64,000 nt of DNA from Neodiprion pinetum (Eukaryota > Arthropoda > Insecta > Hymenoptera > Diprionidae), in contig NC_060236.1 in NCBI RefSeq assembly GCF_021155775.2, positions 19,890,519 through 19,954,518 of the forward strand, written 5' to 3'. Positions 13,200-25,747 of the stretch are shown here, piece by piece. Below the pieces are notes generated by a model. It was not told where the DNA came from, did no database searches, and was given only the letters and a program-made list of their open reading frames with translations. The first letter of the stretch is position 1, and every line of letters starts with the position of its first letter. A program made the translations under genes and the position numbers.

Positions 13200-16100
13200 G
13201 AGTCGCGGAGTGATTTGAATCGTTTCGAAGTATTGTGAATCAATGGGCTGATTAATAATCTACCCTAAGTCATTTGAACGTATAGAAAGTCGGTCAAGTT
13301 TCAAGTTTTTGATTCTTGATTCTTTGATTCTCTCGAATTCGCTTCTAGGCATGTCAACTCACACCCTGGGTAGTATTTCAACTTTCCCGCATCACTGGAA
13401 TCGATTCGAACTCTCAAACCCCGGTCATCAAAACCCCCTGAAGGTTTTCGAGCTTCGTAAGCTTCCGTAATCGCGTGAGGTCACCTTTCAAATAAGCGGA
13501 TCGTTAGCACAGTCTGAATGCAATTGGTTCGCGTACGAAAAAATTCACTCGAGATTTGCGAGGCTTCGAATAGCATGCAGGCAGCCTGTCTAAGCGGCGA
13601 GTTGAGCAGCTCTCGTCTATTGTAATAGACGAGGCGGTATAATTGCTTCGCTCAAGTCGTTTCTCTGTTTCCAGTCCGATAACCGAAGACAACTAAATCC
13701 TGCACAGCGCAAGCTGCAAAGCTTTACTGTACCTCATACCGCGGGATTCACTCGAAGCGACGACGCAATGAATTTCCAATTATATCCACACGTGCCTCGG
13801 CAGATTCGAGCGGCCATCCATCTTCCCTGGAATCGAGCTTATTTGTAGATCGAAGAAAATTATTCAGTGTGTGTGTGCTCGCCGCCTTCTTCTCGCGAAA
13901 TTGTGGTTTTACATCGCGGAGAGATCGCCCATCTTTCGAATGTTCTCGGCAGTGGTTAGTAAAATTTTCATCAGTCGTTACTTCTATCCTGGCATGAGCA
14001 AAAAATTTTTTGGAATACAAGAAATTTCTGGAGAGGCATTGAAATTTTTTTTAAACACTGTGCAATTGTTTTCGGTATAATTTTTTGGCGTTCATGTCTT
14101 GAAGTTCATTTGAAAAATAATTAAACCGGAACGAACCGAACGTACTATCTTTTACCGGCAATAGAACTAAATATTATCACATATTCGTCCCCTCTCGTTA
14201 TGAATTTCGTCGTTTGGAAAGTTTCATACGTTTACAGTTTCTTAGAGCTTTCAATTGAGCCCTGTGTCAATACGATCGATGGACGGAGAGCCGAATTATA
14301 CCAGTTCTATTGTTTCCTACATCGTCGAAATCGTCAGTTTGATCAAGAATTTTCATTGTCGCCAAACGGTAGACTTTTTGATGTATATGGAAATAGATGT
14401 ACAAATCAGTGATAAATACGATTGCCCATTTTGTATAATTGACCCGCGGAATCGACGAATGCTACTAAGAGTATAAACGACATTAAATGACATCGAAAGG
14501 CGCTCGCCCGTACCAAATTTATGTGAACGTATCTGGTGGCGAAAACTGAACAGTCCTGTTGAGAAGCTGATTGGCCACATTTAAAATTCCCCATAAATTC
14601 CACTAGCTCGTCCCAGAGCCACGATGGCGGTTTGAGCAGATGCTGTTTACATGCCATCCAAATAGTTCAAAAATTTTTCCTTCGTATCTTTGTATAAGTA
14701 GAGTTTTTGCGAAATTATGACCGACATTGGTTTCCAAAAGGCAGCCTCGAACAATGTGCCAAAAATTGATGTTGGCATTGTGGCAAAGTTTGTGACGCGG
14801 ACTTAAGCGGGCAGGTAAGTCATGACACGTTGGTTGAGTTACATCATCATGTTGGACTAATTTATGGTATTTGGTCGATAAATTGTGGATTCTTATCACA
14901 TATGTATGACTCGTAAAAATTTTTGATATTTTACGTCAAGTTCTCGAAAGTGCATTATAACCTCACAATCAACTTCAATCGCAGTCTGCTTCATTAATTG
15001 TGTTTTCCATGTACTTCTTTATACCCAGTAGAGTGTACCGAAATTGTTTATTCATTAACGTCAATAAGGATCTACATTTTCCACATCCATAACCTGACAG
15101 ATATACCTTTTATGTAATTAGGTTTGCACGAGAAGGTACGTTGTCGAGCTCGGCATGCACCGTGGAACAAAAATCAGTCCAAGGCACAAAGTGAGTAGCA
15201 AATGGTACGTCGTAACACCGACGGAGGAGAAAGACGAAGAGTCAATGAAATCCACAGAATGTGACGAGTGTACGGCAGGAGGATATGTACAAAGCTGTAC
15301 GTTTTGGCATAAAATGTGTGTCAAGTATCGTCATTTGAGTATCTTGTTTGACGGGTGGATGCAAGCATGCTATCGCTTCTCACATGTGGGTTAACCGAAG
15401 AAGCGTAGATCCGGCACCTACAGGAGTCAGCTGATACTGGCAAAAAGTGAAGGACAAAGGTTGGAATATGCAGAAAACTGGTCTCTCCGAACGTGAACGG
15501 AAATAAATATCATGTCACAACTACACTCCAGGATGTATATCAATTAAAGATATCCCGAAAGATCCTTCCCGTAATAATAATCCTAATATAATAGAAGACA
15601 GGATGCAACGCTTATGCTCGCAATATTTTGCTGTTATTTAAAATCTGGTAAATATTGCAAAAATATTTTAGAAACACTGCGAAATCTTAAGTAAATTATG
15701 AGAATTAATTAATCGAGAAGATTGAATATTTGAAATACTTACGTGGCGTTTTGTTACCCTAAGAGTTGCACCGATATATAAAAGTTCAGAAATTCGTTTC
15801 TAATTATTTCTGGTTAATTTGTTTTTTTTTTTTTTTTTTTTTTGTTCTTGTTTTTCGTATACAAGTCGTGCGGAAACTTTGCAGCCGGTACTCTGTGTGT
15901 GAAAAAAATTAATTAGCGAGAAGTAGGCGCAAAACTAATCTTTCAATGTCGGTCTTCTGCTTTTTGTAAACCACTACTTTGCATACTCGTCGTTCTACAA
16001 ATTTTCAACTCACTTCGATCGGCGCTTTCACGACAAGGAACTTTTCGCAATTTACTAATTACTCGACTTCCAAAACAAAAACAAAAAATGGAGAAATATC

Positions 16101-19100
16101 GTGATTACTCCCACAGTAAGAATAAGGCGCCGTTCAAGTATTAGTTAAAGATAAAACAGGGATAAGCCATTCGGCGAAACGTTATCAAATGTTACGCTAT
16201 AGTGTGATGGGAAGATGTTGTCTCTCGAATATCTGTCTTCCACTTTGTTTTATTAAGGTTATTTAATTACATGGTTCGTTACGAGAAATCTTATCAACTT
16301 ATCTTAAGATAAATTGCCGATTTGTTTAAGATGTTTCCTTGTGAGTTTTTTGAATTTTGAAATCTTTAGCTGGTGATTAAGTCCTGGTCGTTAGTTCGCT
16401 GGAAGACTTTTCCTTTTAGATAAACTAAAGTTACCAGAATCTCTCTGATGAACTTTTACAAGAGGTAGAACGACTTCAATTGAATAAAGAATTCGCATAA
16501 ACTATTCAAGTGCATTTGACGATACCAGCGATATGAAATTCGTAAATAACTTTATTTACTATTCAAAAAACGTCTCCATCTTTTTCCTTCTCCTTTTTAC
16601 AACAATCCCGCGAAAAGATAGTGGTTTATCAAATTTGAACTTGTTTTCTATCAATCAAACATTTGGAAATCACTCTAAATCAACTTAGAACTGTTTTACA
16701 AATGCGTCAACCATCGAACAACGCAATATTAGTCGGCATAATGAATTCACGTTTTACTGAACATTTTGATGTGCAATAATTATTAAGAATAATTAATGTT
16801 CAACAAAGTAGGAATAAATTGATCGGAATGTGACTATAAATGACATTTCTGCCATTCCCAGGCAACGAATCGATTTGGCAAAAAACTTTTCAAAAAGCTC
16901 TGGCTGACGTTATAAAACAATAGTGGGCAAAACAAGCAGGCAAAAAATTGCAAAAAATGCGTTAGCTAACACTTGAATGGCCCGTAAGTAAAAAAATTCG
17001 AACATTTTCGCTTCAATTATCCTCTCGCAATCAGTTCCGCGTAGACGGCTTACGCGGTAATTCGAACTGCTTCACAAGTACACTTATAATTATAATTAAC
17101 GTAACGCGCGATGTCCTCGGTGAAATTTTTCAAAGGCTTGGGCTAATTAATCTCACAGCGCTGGTAGCGATGGGAAAAAATCGGTATAAGGAGAAAGTGG
17201 AAACGAAACTGCAAAATCATATCAAATACGCGTCGGAGATAATTTATTTAAAATCACAGGCGTGTAAAAAAATTCTCGAAAAAATTATTTTCGTACAAAA
17301 TTAGATAATCAGAGGTCCGCCATTTTGCATTATAGTAATTCGAGATTGTCATATTCGAATACAGTCAACATCTGAAAATTTTACCAAGTACAAGTTTACT
17401 CTTTCACCGCATCAACGCCGCAATTTTTTATCTGACAATCCTCATACCATACAGAAATTTGGTGATACAAAAATTTTCTCAATCATCTGAATCCATCATA
17501 TTAAATATACAATATCGAATCAAAAAAATATTCCCACAACTTTTTCTCTCATTTTACAAATTTTTTTTGGGTTTCGAAAATATGTAAAATTTTACTTGAC
17601 GTCCTCGCGTGTGATTGCGAAAAATGCGGGTGAATTGAAAGTGAACAAAAATGTAGGAAAAATTTCTTGACACTTTGCGCTAAGAATTTGAACATCGTAC
17701 AATTCATTCCTGATATCCGCCGTGACTTTGATGCTTATATTGTATCATGCGTAATACGGTGTGCCAATGGAACATCCATCATTGTAGCTTCCCACCATAA
17801 TATCTCACATCTCGATTTTATTTTCCCCTATACCCTGCTCTTCTATTGATACCACGGGTTAACGTATCGGTTGGGCTTTCGACCGTTTTATCGCAAGGCA
17901 CGGATATTAAAGAGCCGACCCTTGCGACATGCCAAAAAAGACTGAATAAAAAGGATTTCACCGCCATTTTCTCGTTTTATATTATTATTATTGTTATTAT
18001 TATTTATTTTTTTTTAACACCCTTCCTTCCTTCTTTTCTCGCGTCAAAGTGAATAGGCTACATGTATCGTACCACGGACACCATGAACAGCCCTTGTACG
18101 TAGTCCTTTTAATCTCTACTTGTGGGAAGATAAAATAAAAAGCCCGAAGGATCATCGAGAGATGATAAAATAAATGATGCTGAAGGTTGTGTCCGAAATT
18201 GTAGACACGGGAAAAAAATGGGACACAAATTTTCCATTCCATGAAATTTCTCAAACGAGTGGAAAGAAAGAAAGAAGTTCATATTTCTAATTTTTTTTAC
18301 GTGTACGTATTGATAAAGATTTTGAAATTGACGCAAATTTGAAAATCTCTTTACGATGACAGATTTTATTTCGGAGTACAATAACAATAAATTAAATTTA
18401 ACTATTCAATTAGGTTCAGAAAATATCGTAGCTTCAATTAATTTCAAACATAGCTTTGCAGCTACTTCGCAATTTTTGCTGAAGACTGTTCAGTCGATGT
18501 TCTGATTTTTCCATAAATTTTCATCGAGAAATTGCTCGCCTCATTTCTTCGCACTTGTAATATTTTGCAAACGCTTTTTTCCCGCCAATTGTTGCGACGA
18601 ATTAACCAGCAGTGTAATTTCCTATGAGACAAATGAAAATATCAAAAAATTGGAATAACAGTAATCCACCCCCATGCTGAATTAGGGTTGAAAAATACCT
18701 CTTTTCGCTACTTTTTTTGCTTCCCTCGTTTTCCAAAGTTCGGGGGGATGATCCAGTCGTGTTATTTCGAACAAATCGCCATCCAAGTTAAATAAATCGG
18801 CCTGAAAGACCGAGGGAAAAAAGACAATGAATGCAAATAAATAAAAGGAGACTTTAGTGAAACTTAGCTCTCTCTGATTGTGGGGCCAGAACTTTTAATA
18901 GCTGAGTCCAGCGGAAACTGAAAGAGAAAATAGCGTGTCTTGAAAGGATGAGATCCGAAATTGTATTCGGTGCGTCACTCAAAGCTCCGAAACCTTTTCT
19001 TTTCCTATACCTACTTCTTCAGCCCCTGCGGCTTCAGGATGAGAGAAAAAAAAGAAAAAGAAGAAGGATCGAATCTGTCTGACCTTTGTGTCTTTCCTCC

Positions 19101-19620
19101 CTTTTTTTTCTCGAAGTTCTTTTATTTTTATACCTTGGTTTTTCCGTATGAACGTGTAAAATACGTGGTGAACCCCTTTTTTCATCGATCTCTATCCGAA
19201 AATCATTATACTTCCAAGAAACGAACGGAAATATATCGGAGGACCATAAATTAGATGTTTTTATTTGGGACGATCAGGCACGAAGCCTTAAACGATTCGT
19301 TTCAATAAAAATAAAGCCTTTCTGAAATCACTCGAATTTCGAGTGAATATACAGTTTGTTTTTTTTCTACAAATTTGTCTGTCGCAAATTTGTTGTTTTG
19401 AGAATAATGTTGATGAAAAAAAAGGAAACCCCTAACTCTCGGACTTTTGAGATCAAACACCAAAAATCGTGGAATATTGACTTACACAAATTTCTAACAT
19501 CGGACTATTTTGTAATAGGCGGTCGTGATCTTAGATGATTTATAAAGATATTATGTAACTTGTAAAGATTCAACGAAATTTCAAATATCTTATGACACCT
19601 TGCGTGTTATACAGAATTCC
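13200..19620. other. Non-coding DNA
   Basis: No exon was recognised. GC-balanced patches around 13.4-13.9, 14.3-14.8 and 15.1-15.4 kb hold frames of 60-98 codons without recognisable domains or splice logic. There is a poly-T run at about 15823-15843. Confidence 0.45.
13612..13633. repeat. Perfect short palindrome
   Basis: CTCGTCTATT and AATAGACGAG flank a GT centre, 22 bases in all, in an otherwise GC-balanced stretch. It could be a dimeric protein-binding site or chance. Confidence 0.5.
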
Positions 19621-19624
19621 AATA

Positions 19625-19870
19625 AAATACTCCAAATTCTAATTTCCCCCTTTAGTAATAATGCTTTTTTTTAGATATTTAGATATGTTGAATTAAAATA
19701 TAGCGCTAGTTTTTTGAAGCACATCGAGATTTATCTTTATGCAAGATACGCATATTTGCAGATTTTTAACAATTTTTGTGAAAAAATAAAATATAATTAA
19801 TATAAACTTGAATGTTCAGGTATAAAATGAACAGTATCAGTTTTAAACAAGACTCATGAGTCCAGATAAG
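19625..19870 (-). repeat. Dispersed repeat, copy B (inverted relative to copy A)
   Basis: The reverse complement of this stretch aligns to 1085-1325, sharing ACTCATGAGTCTTGTTTAAA, TGCGTATCTTGCAT and AACTAGCGCTATATTTTAAT, and continuing into an A-run and ATTATTACTAAAG. Ends are diffuse and no target-site duplication is evident. Confidence 0.7.
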
Positions 19871-22800
19871 TTGGAAAAAACTTTCTTTTCCTAATTTCTT
19901 CAAAAATCCTGTTCAATCCTCTTCTTTTGTACTTACGTAGCTCTAAATACGCTCAAAATCACCATAAACAACAGCTACTGAGTGTAGATGAATATTTAAA
20001 TATCAACGGTACCATTATTATAAAAATCAAATTTTTTCACCGAAATTACTCCTCAGTTTCGTGTCGCGAGAACCACCGCAGGCCTTATTTATCTAACAAT
20101 TCTTTTTACCGTCAATTTGACGAGTAATTGAAAAACATGAGTTCTATTCGGTTTGCTATTTATTTATCTTCGCGAATTCATTCGCGTCATTTTCTCTGAT
20201 CATCAGTATTTTACGCCGCTAAAATTTCCTGCCCGACTTCACTCAATCCCGGGTAATGCAAACTGTTATACGCGATGGGAAGCGTGTAATAACGCGTCTG
20301 CGGTGATGAAGACAAGGGTCTCGTTTCGCTTCCTGCAGCCAACAAACAACCCTGCCGACACTCAATTATTACGATCTGTTTTAATCACGGATGCTAAATT
20401 GCGGCCGAAGAGAAATTGGAGCGCCGCCTTACGATCTTCGTTAACCGCTGTCAATGATCGATCGCAATACCGAGTGCTTAAGGCAACTCGCTTCAACTCT
20501 CAACTTGGCGTGTGATTGACGCGAGAAACTCGATCATCACTTCTCGTCCGCAAATTATTCCCTCTCGCTCCGGCGGCTGAGAAAGAAAAAAAAAAAGATA
20601 CGACTTACGTGCTGCGTACTTTTTCTTTTTTTTTTTTCATTTTCAAAGCACTCCCTCGTGATCTCAGAAAAAAGGGTAGATATTATGCTTAGCCGAATAA
20701 GCTAATGAAATCTGACCCCAGTGATTTTTAAAATTCCATACGACTGATCGATTTTTAATTTGAAAAAAATAAAAAAAAACTGCCTGAAAATTTCAGCCTT
20801 CAAATCCTTATTTTTCAACGTCTCTTATCGGTAATTCTTACCACCAAAATTTTTGTTAAAATATATTCAATGGAATAGTTACAATAAAATAAATTCTCAA
20901 AAACACGTTTTTTTTTTTTCATTATGTCACAACTCTTTGGGTCCTAAAGCTGAAATTTTCGCGATTTTTTTTCTTTTTTTTTTTTCAACTAGAAATCGAT
21001 CAACCATATGGATTTTTAAAAATCATAGGGGGCAGATTTTATATGCTTATCCGGCTATAACCTGTCAGCGTTCATTTTTCTTGCCCTTTTTTAATGCGCA
21101 GAGCCGAAATTAGTGGCTCTGCAAGATTTCGAAAGCGTGATGTTTTTTTTTTTTTGCAAATAATTCAGCGTAATCCGAACCAAATTAATTGGGATCTTTG
21201 GGAAACGATTCCGAACGATTTTGTAAATTCATCAAAGAATCAGACGATTTCTGGTGATTTAAGTAGTTTTAATTTTTACTCAATGGTTTCCAGAAGTTTT
21301 TGCATTACAACCTTGACAGAATTTTCGTGGATATCGACGAACTATTTTAGAAGGTTTTCATCTTCCAATATACAAATATCTCAATAGGTTCAAAGAAGCA
21401 AATACGTTTATACGCGAATTCCAAAATCTGAACGGATTTTATCGAGCTTTAAGAAACAACCGAAAATAAGTGAAAAATACTCTCGTTATTTTCAAACAAT
21501 ATTATAATTATTCAAACGGTTTTCACTAAAATTATTACAATTTCAACCATTATAACTATTATACTGCCATGCTTTATTATTCGAACGTATATTTTTTTTT
21601 TAGTACTGTATGAGCTGAAGAATGATTTGTTATCAGTTTTTTTCTCGTTCGTCTCGTTTTTCTGGTATTATTTCTTTTCATTCATCTCATTTATCCAGCT
21701 TTACAACAAAGTATTATTCCAGGTGCCGGTGTTTCGCTTCTTGTAAGAAAGCTTACATAATAATATCTCGCTTTATTCAGCGTTGAAAGCTTTTTCCTTT
21801 TCTTTTTAACAACGCAGAGACGAGTCAATACGGTCTAATGTATCGCATTATACGCATATTACGTATACCTATACACAATTATTTCCGCTTTTTACTTCGT
21901 ACGTTTATTACATACATGCTTATATACGTGTATACGCATGCGAAAGGTATACGACATTGTTCGTAGGTACGTAAGAAGAGAAAAAAAAAAAACAAGAGAA
22001 AATAAAGGAAAGCAACAAATGGGAGGAACAGGAATAAAAAAATAAAGGGAAAAATCGAGGTAAGAAAAACCAGAGAGGAAAAGAAAAAGGAGGGTGAGCA
22101 AAAAGTATCGCTTGTACGGTTTTGTTAGCTACAAACTTTGAAATCAGAGCACAGCTGTGATGTGAAATATGTGTACGTGTATTACAGACATACCAAGAGA
22201 GTACAGAAATAATAATGCCTTGCGAGAAAAAAAAACACACACACACAAAGAAAACGTTATACACGTGTAATATATCAGATAAAGTGGAACACGTGACGAT
22301 CAATATTTGAAACACGTAACTCATTGTGCAATATGATAATTGTTCAGAATTACGTGTGGGTATTAATACGATTGGAAAAAAACAAACGATGTTCCATTTT
22401 TCCAACAACTTTCTTTTCGATATTCCGGCCTTTCTGCACAATACTTTCATCGATAAATACTTGTTTTGACAGAACTGAGTATCGCCAAAATTGTACAGCG
22501 AGACAAAAAAAATCATTTTATATTCACTTGAATTTTGAATTCATCGAACCATCTGAAATATTATTTTTGCCATATTTTTCATTCGAATAAACCGACTTTT
22601 CTCTGGATCAAAAAGTATTTCTCCCGATACAATTGAACACCATGACTGATAAATTCTACGAATTCTACTTCGCTTGTGTCTAATAATCGTTTAACAGACG
22701 AATTGAGACCGCGCCGATGCATAAAACGGTATTAGCAACTAGCGGTAAGTATACAACCGTAATAATCGTATAACGTTAGGAGTGATGATGATAATGGAGT

Positions 22801-25686
22801 AAATGCGTGGCGATAAAAGTCGCTTCTATCGACCGGGCGTAATAACAAGCAACACGAGATTGATAAACAGTAATAGAAACGCCGTCTGGGATCTAATGAT
22901 CTATATTTGAGCCGGTTACCGAGCTTTAAGTGACTGCAAACTCAAAAGCCAGCGCTGCTCTATAGTCCGGATTTGACTGTGCATGTAATTAATTAAACGC
23001 ACCGAAGATCACAGGGCTTCCTTCTTCGAAGAAAATCCTGCCTTTGATTCCAAGACATTGCGCTACGGCTGGGTCGAAAACTACCCAAGCTTCGATACCT
23101 CAATGAATTTTTCACGGGTCTGACGGTGAAACAACATTGAGATTGAATTATTGAAAATTCTGTTAGTGAAAAGCATCGAGTCTTCGGGACAAGACGCTTC
23201 GTAATTGTTGAGATAAGACGATCACCAGGCCTGATTTTGATGATAGACAAATGTTGGCGGATTAACCGAAATCGGGAGAGTGAAAACTTGGCGAGGATCA
23301 AGATTCATCGAAATTGGATGTGATATTATCAAGCCGTCCGCAATATGGACTCGATTATCCCGATATTCTGACGTCGGATTAGCCGGTTGAGGAGGCACGA
23401 ATATCTCATAATCTGGCAAAGTTAATTAGGTACGAATCCAACGACTTTTCAGTGTTGAGATCATCGGAGGATTAGCTATAAGACTTTATCTAGAGGTGAA
23501 ATCTGAGTGCGCGGTTAGCAGAGTTCTGCTGCATCCGGTTCTCTTTATCGCAGGAAAATGTCGATCTGCGAAAATCCGATGTTCCCTCGGTCTAGAAAAT
23601 GATTCGTCGAATCTTCTCCGAATTCTCGTAACTGGGTTTTTCATATCTGTTGAAGGAATCTAGACAGGGATTGAGCTGCGAAACTATGCAATTAAAGTTT
23701 GATTTTATGGAGCCTTGATTATTGCGGATTAGTTTCAACTTCCCTACGGCAGGTGGCGCAAGTCTCTCATTGATAAGATATGATTAATCCATCCCGAGGA
23801 AAAAAGACTTCTAAAGAAATGATCTGCGAACAATCCTACGATGCTCTGTGATTCGGAATCAAATCCACATAATCCACATAACGATCGGCTCAGCTTTATT
23901 TACTAATTGCGAGTTCTGACACAACATTTTCAGTACCAAAAACGGAATTTTCCTGCGGCCTTGGAATCGATCGACCTGTCATTTGCTAAAGAATGTCGGG
24001 AATCGTGTTGAATGGCAGGAAGTTGCTGTTTTCAGTGTCATAGAATCGCATGATTGGATACAGATTGCTCCGATTTTCGAATTTCGATCGAGAGAACAGG
24101 GCCGGAAGTCTTGTTCCACCGTTCTCCGATTGGCCTGATAAAGTCTTTCAGTGGAATATCGATTCGGAAAGTTATTAACAATTTTCTACTCATACTGTGG
24201 TAAGTTTGATTCTAAGCACCAGCAATTTGCGTCCCACATAACACGCAGAATCAATACCGGGTCTGAGAAACTCTCGTCGCTATCCGTCTTGGCGTAAAGT
24301 TTCATTCGGCGCGACGGATTTCAGGAATTTCAGGGAGATCGGAAAAATTGCAGCGTCATGCTGATTTGTAATTCCCATAGCTGCAGGGGGTCGGAATATA
24401 GAAAAATGGCGGAATTGACAGGACAATAATCCGAATTTAAGAGTTGCACAAATTTTCAAAATCGTTTTTCAACAACAGTTCACGGGATGAAATTTGTAAC
24501 AATTTGGAAGTCAAATCTACATCAGCAATTTTACCCCCCCCCCCCCCCCCCCCCCCCCAAGAGAGAGAGAAAGTTGAAAACATTTCACACGAAATCATAA
24601 AAATCGAAATGAAAAACTAGGGAGTATGGATAAAATTCAACTCACCAAAGCCTTGCAAAAGTCAAAATTGAGGCTTTTCACTGAAATGTATAATTTACAA
24701 GTTTGAAATGCAGAGCCACTTCCATATGATGCAAAGACTAAGATTTTCTTATCAAAATATAGATACTACAACAGTAGAGTAAAAGGAAGTAAAAAAAAGA
24801 GTCAACACGTAGATAAAATTATAACTTTCACTACAAGTTCAACGACGATTTTATTAATCGATACATTAATTTAGGCTATTCTATACGTATTTTGTTCACT
24901 GATCTTTCTCGAACCCATTTAATAGTAAATTAATTTTTTGTTTTTCTCGCGTTTTCTACACTCTTAATGTCTGGTATTTGAAGCCTTATAATTTTTATAG
25001 TGTCTGCATTTCTCTGAACCGTAATTCTCAGTTTTGGAATCCCGATTTCAGGGTTGTCAGAGTTTTGACCGAATCATCAGGCTTTTTTCCAATTACCAAA
25101 CAGAGACCGTAAACGTCGCCGGCCCTCTGATTCGACCGTTCTGCTTTTCGATCTCCACGAGATAATTAGATCGAAAATGGAGATCTGCATGGTACAGCTA
25201 AAAGTACACACAAAACCGTGGGTCCATAATGGCATTGTATATTCAGATTACGCAGAAAGCACTCGAAACACAATGATATGAAATTCCGGAGTGAAAATTG
25301 TCCGCGGAAAACTGGAAAAGATGTGGGTGTAGTATAACCCGAAGTGAAAACGACCGCCGAGATAAAAACTGCTAGCGTCGGAGAATTTTTTTTTTTTTAA
25401 ATTTCTCGTTTTCACTTTCATTCTCTTTTTACGAATTTTTTTCCTCCTTCGCGCGGGATAATTTTCCTTTTGTCAGCGGAATTATTCTCATACGTATTAT
25501 AGTACACGTTTCCTCGCCCCGTTTTTTCCCGTCAAATTTTTCTTTTTCTCCGTTTTTGTACCGTTTTACTTGAAAGATAAGAGAGGGTGGAATCCACTTA
25601 TTTACGCTTCATCTTCCTCGCTTTTGCTAGAAAATTCTTTAGCTCGAATCTCTTCGTTTTTAAAACGTGATCTCTCTTTGTTTCAG
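19871..25686. other. Non-coding DNA before the Corin start exon
   Basis: No exon was recognised. A 120-codon + frame at 20153-20515 and a 198-codon - frame at 21920-22516 have no domain, and the latter is mostly Phe/Ser/Cys low complexity. A 25-C homopolymer (24534-24558) followed by a short GA run is the main landmark. Confidence 0.45.
24534..24558 (+). repeat. Poly(C) run of 25
   Basis: An uninterrupted C run followed by AAGAGAGAGAGA. Length is likely polymorphic or assembly-sensitive. Confidence 0.9.
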
Positions 25687-25694
25687 GGTTCAAA

Positions 25695-25747
25695 ATGTCC
25701 GGAACGGCGCCCCCCGGCGGTGACACCAGTCCCACCCGTCAGCCAAG
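25695..25747 (+). CDS. Corin: Corin coding exon 1 (start codon, residues 1-17)
   Basis: The exon follows acceptor tttgtttcag at 25677-25686. It carries eight untranslated bases, then ATG in a strong insect start context, and ends at donor gtaaga (25748) in phase 2. It encodes MSGTAPPGGDTSPTRQP, a small-residue and proline-rich start to the cytoplasmic tail. Since an acceptor precedes it, at least one non-coding exon should lie upstream. The first-exon assignment rests on phase agreement with the next exon and the start context, so it is a little less certain than the domain exons. Confidence 0.75.

Noticed and set aside
20153..20515. 120-codon plus-strand frame
   Set aside because: No recognisable domain, no suitable splice sites with the Corin exons, and the residue make-up fits random translation. 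The DNA is GC-balanced and might be regulatory, but nothing proves it.
21920..22516. 198-codon minus-strand open frame
   Set aside because: The translation is dominated by Phe, Ser, Cys and Leu low complexity from purine-rich DNA on the + strand. No domain, no start context and no splice partners.
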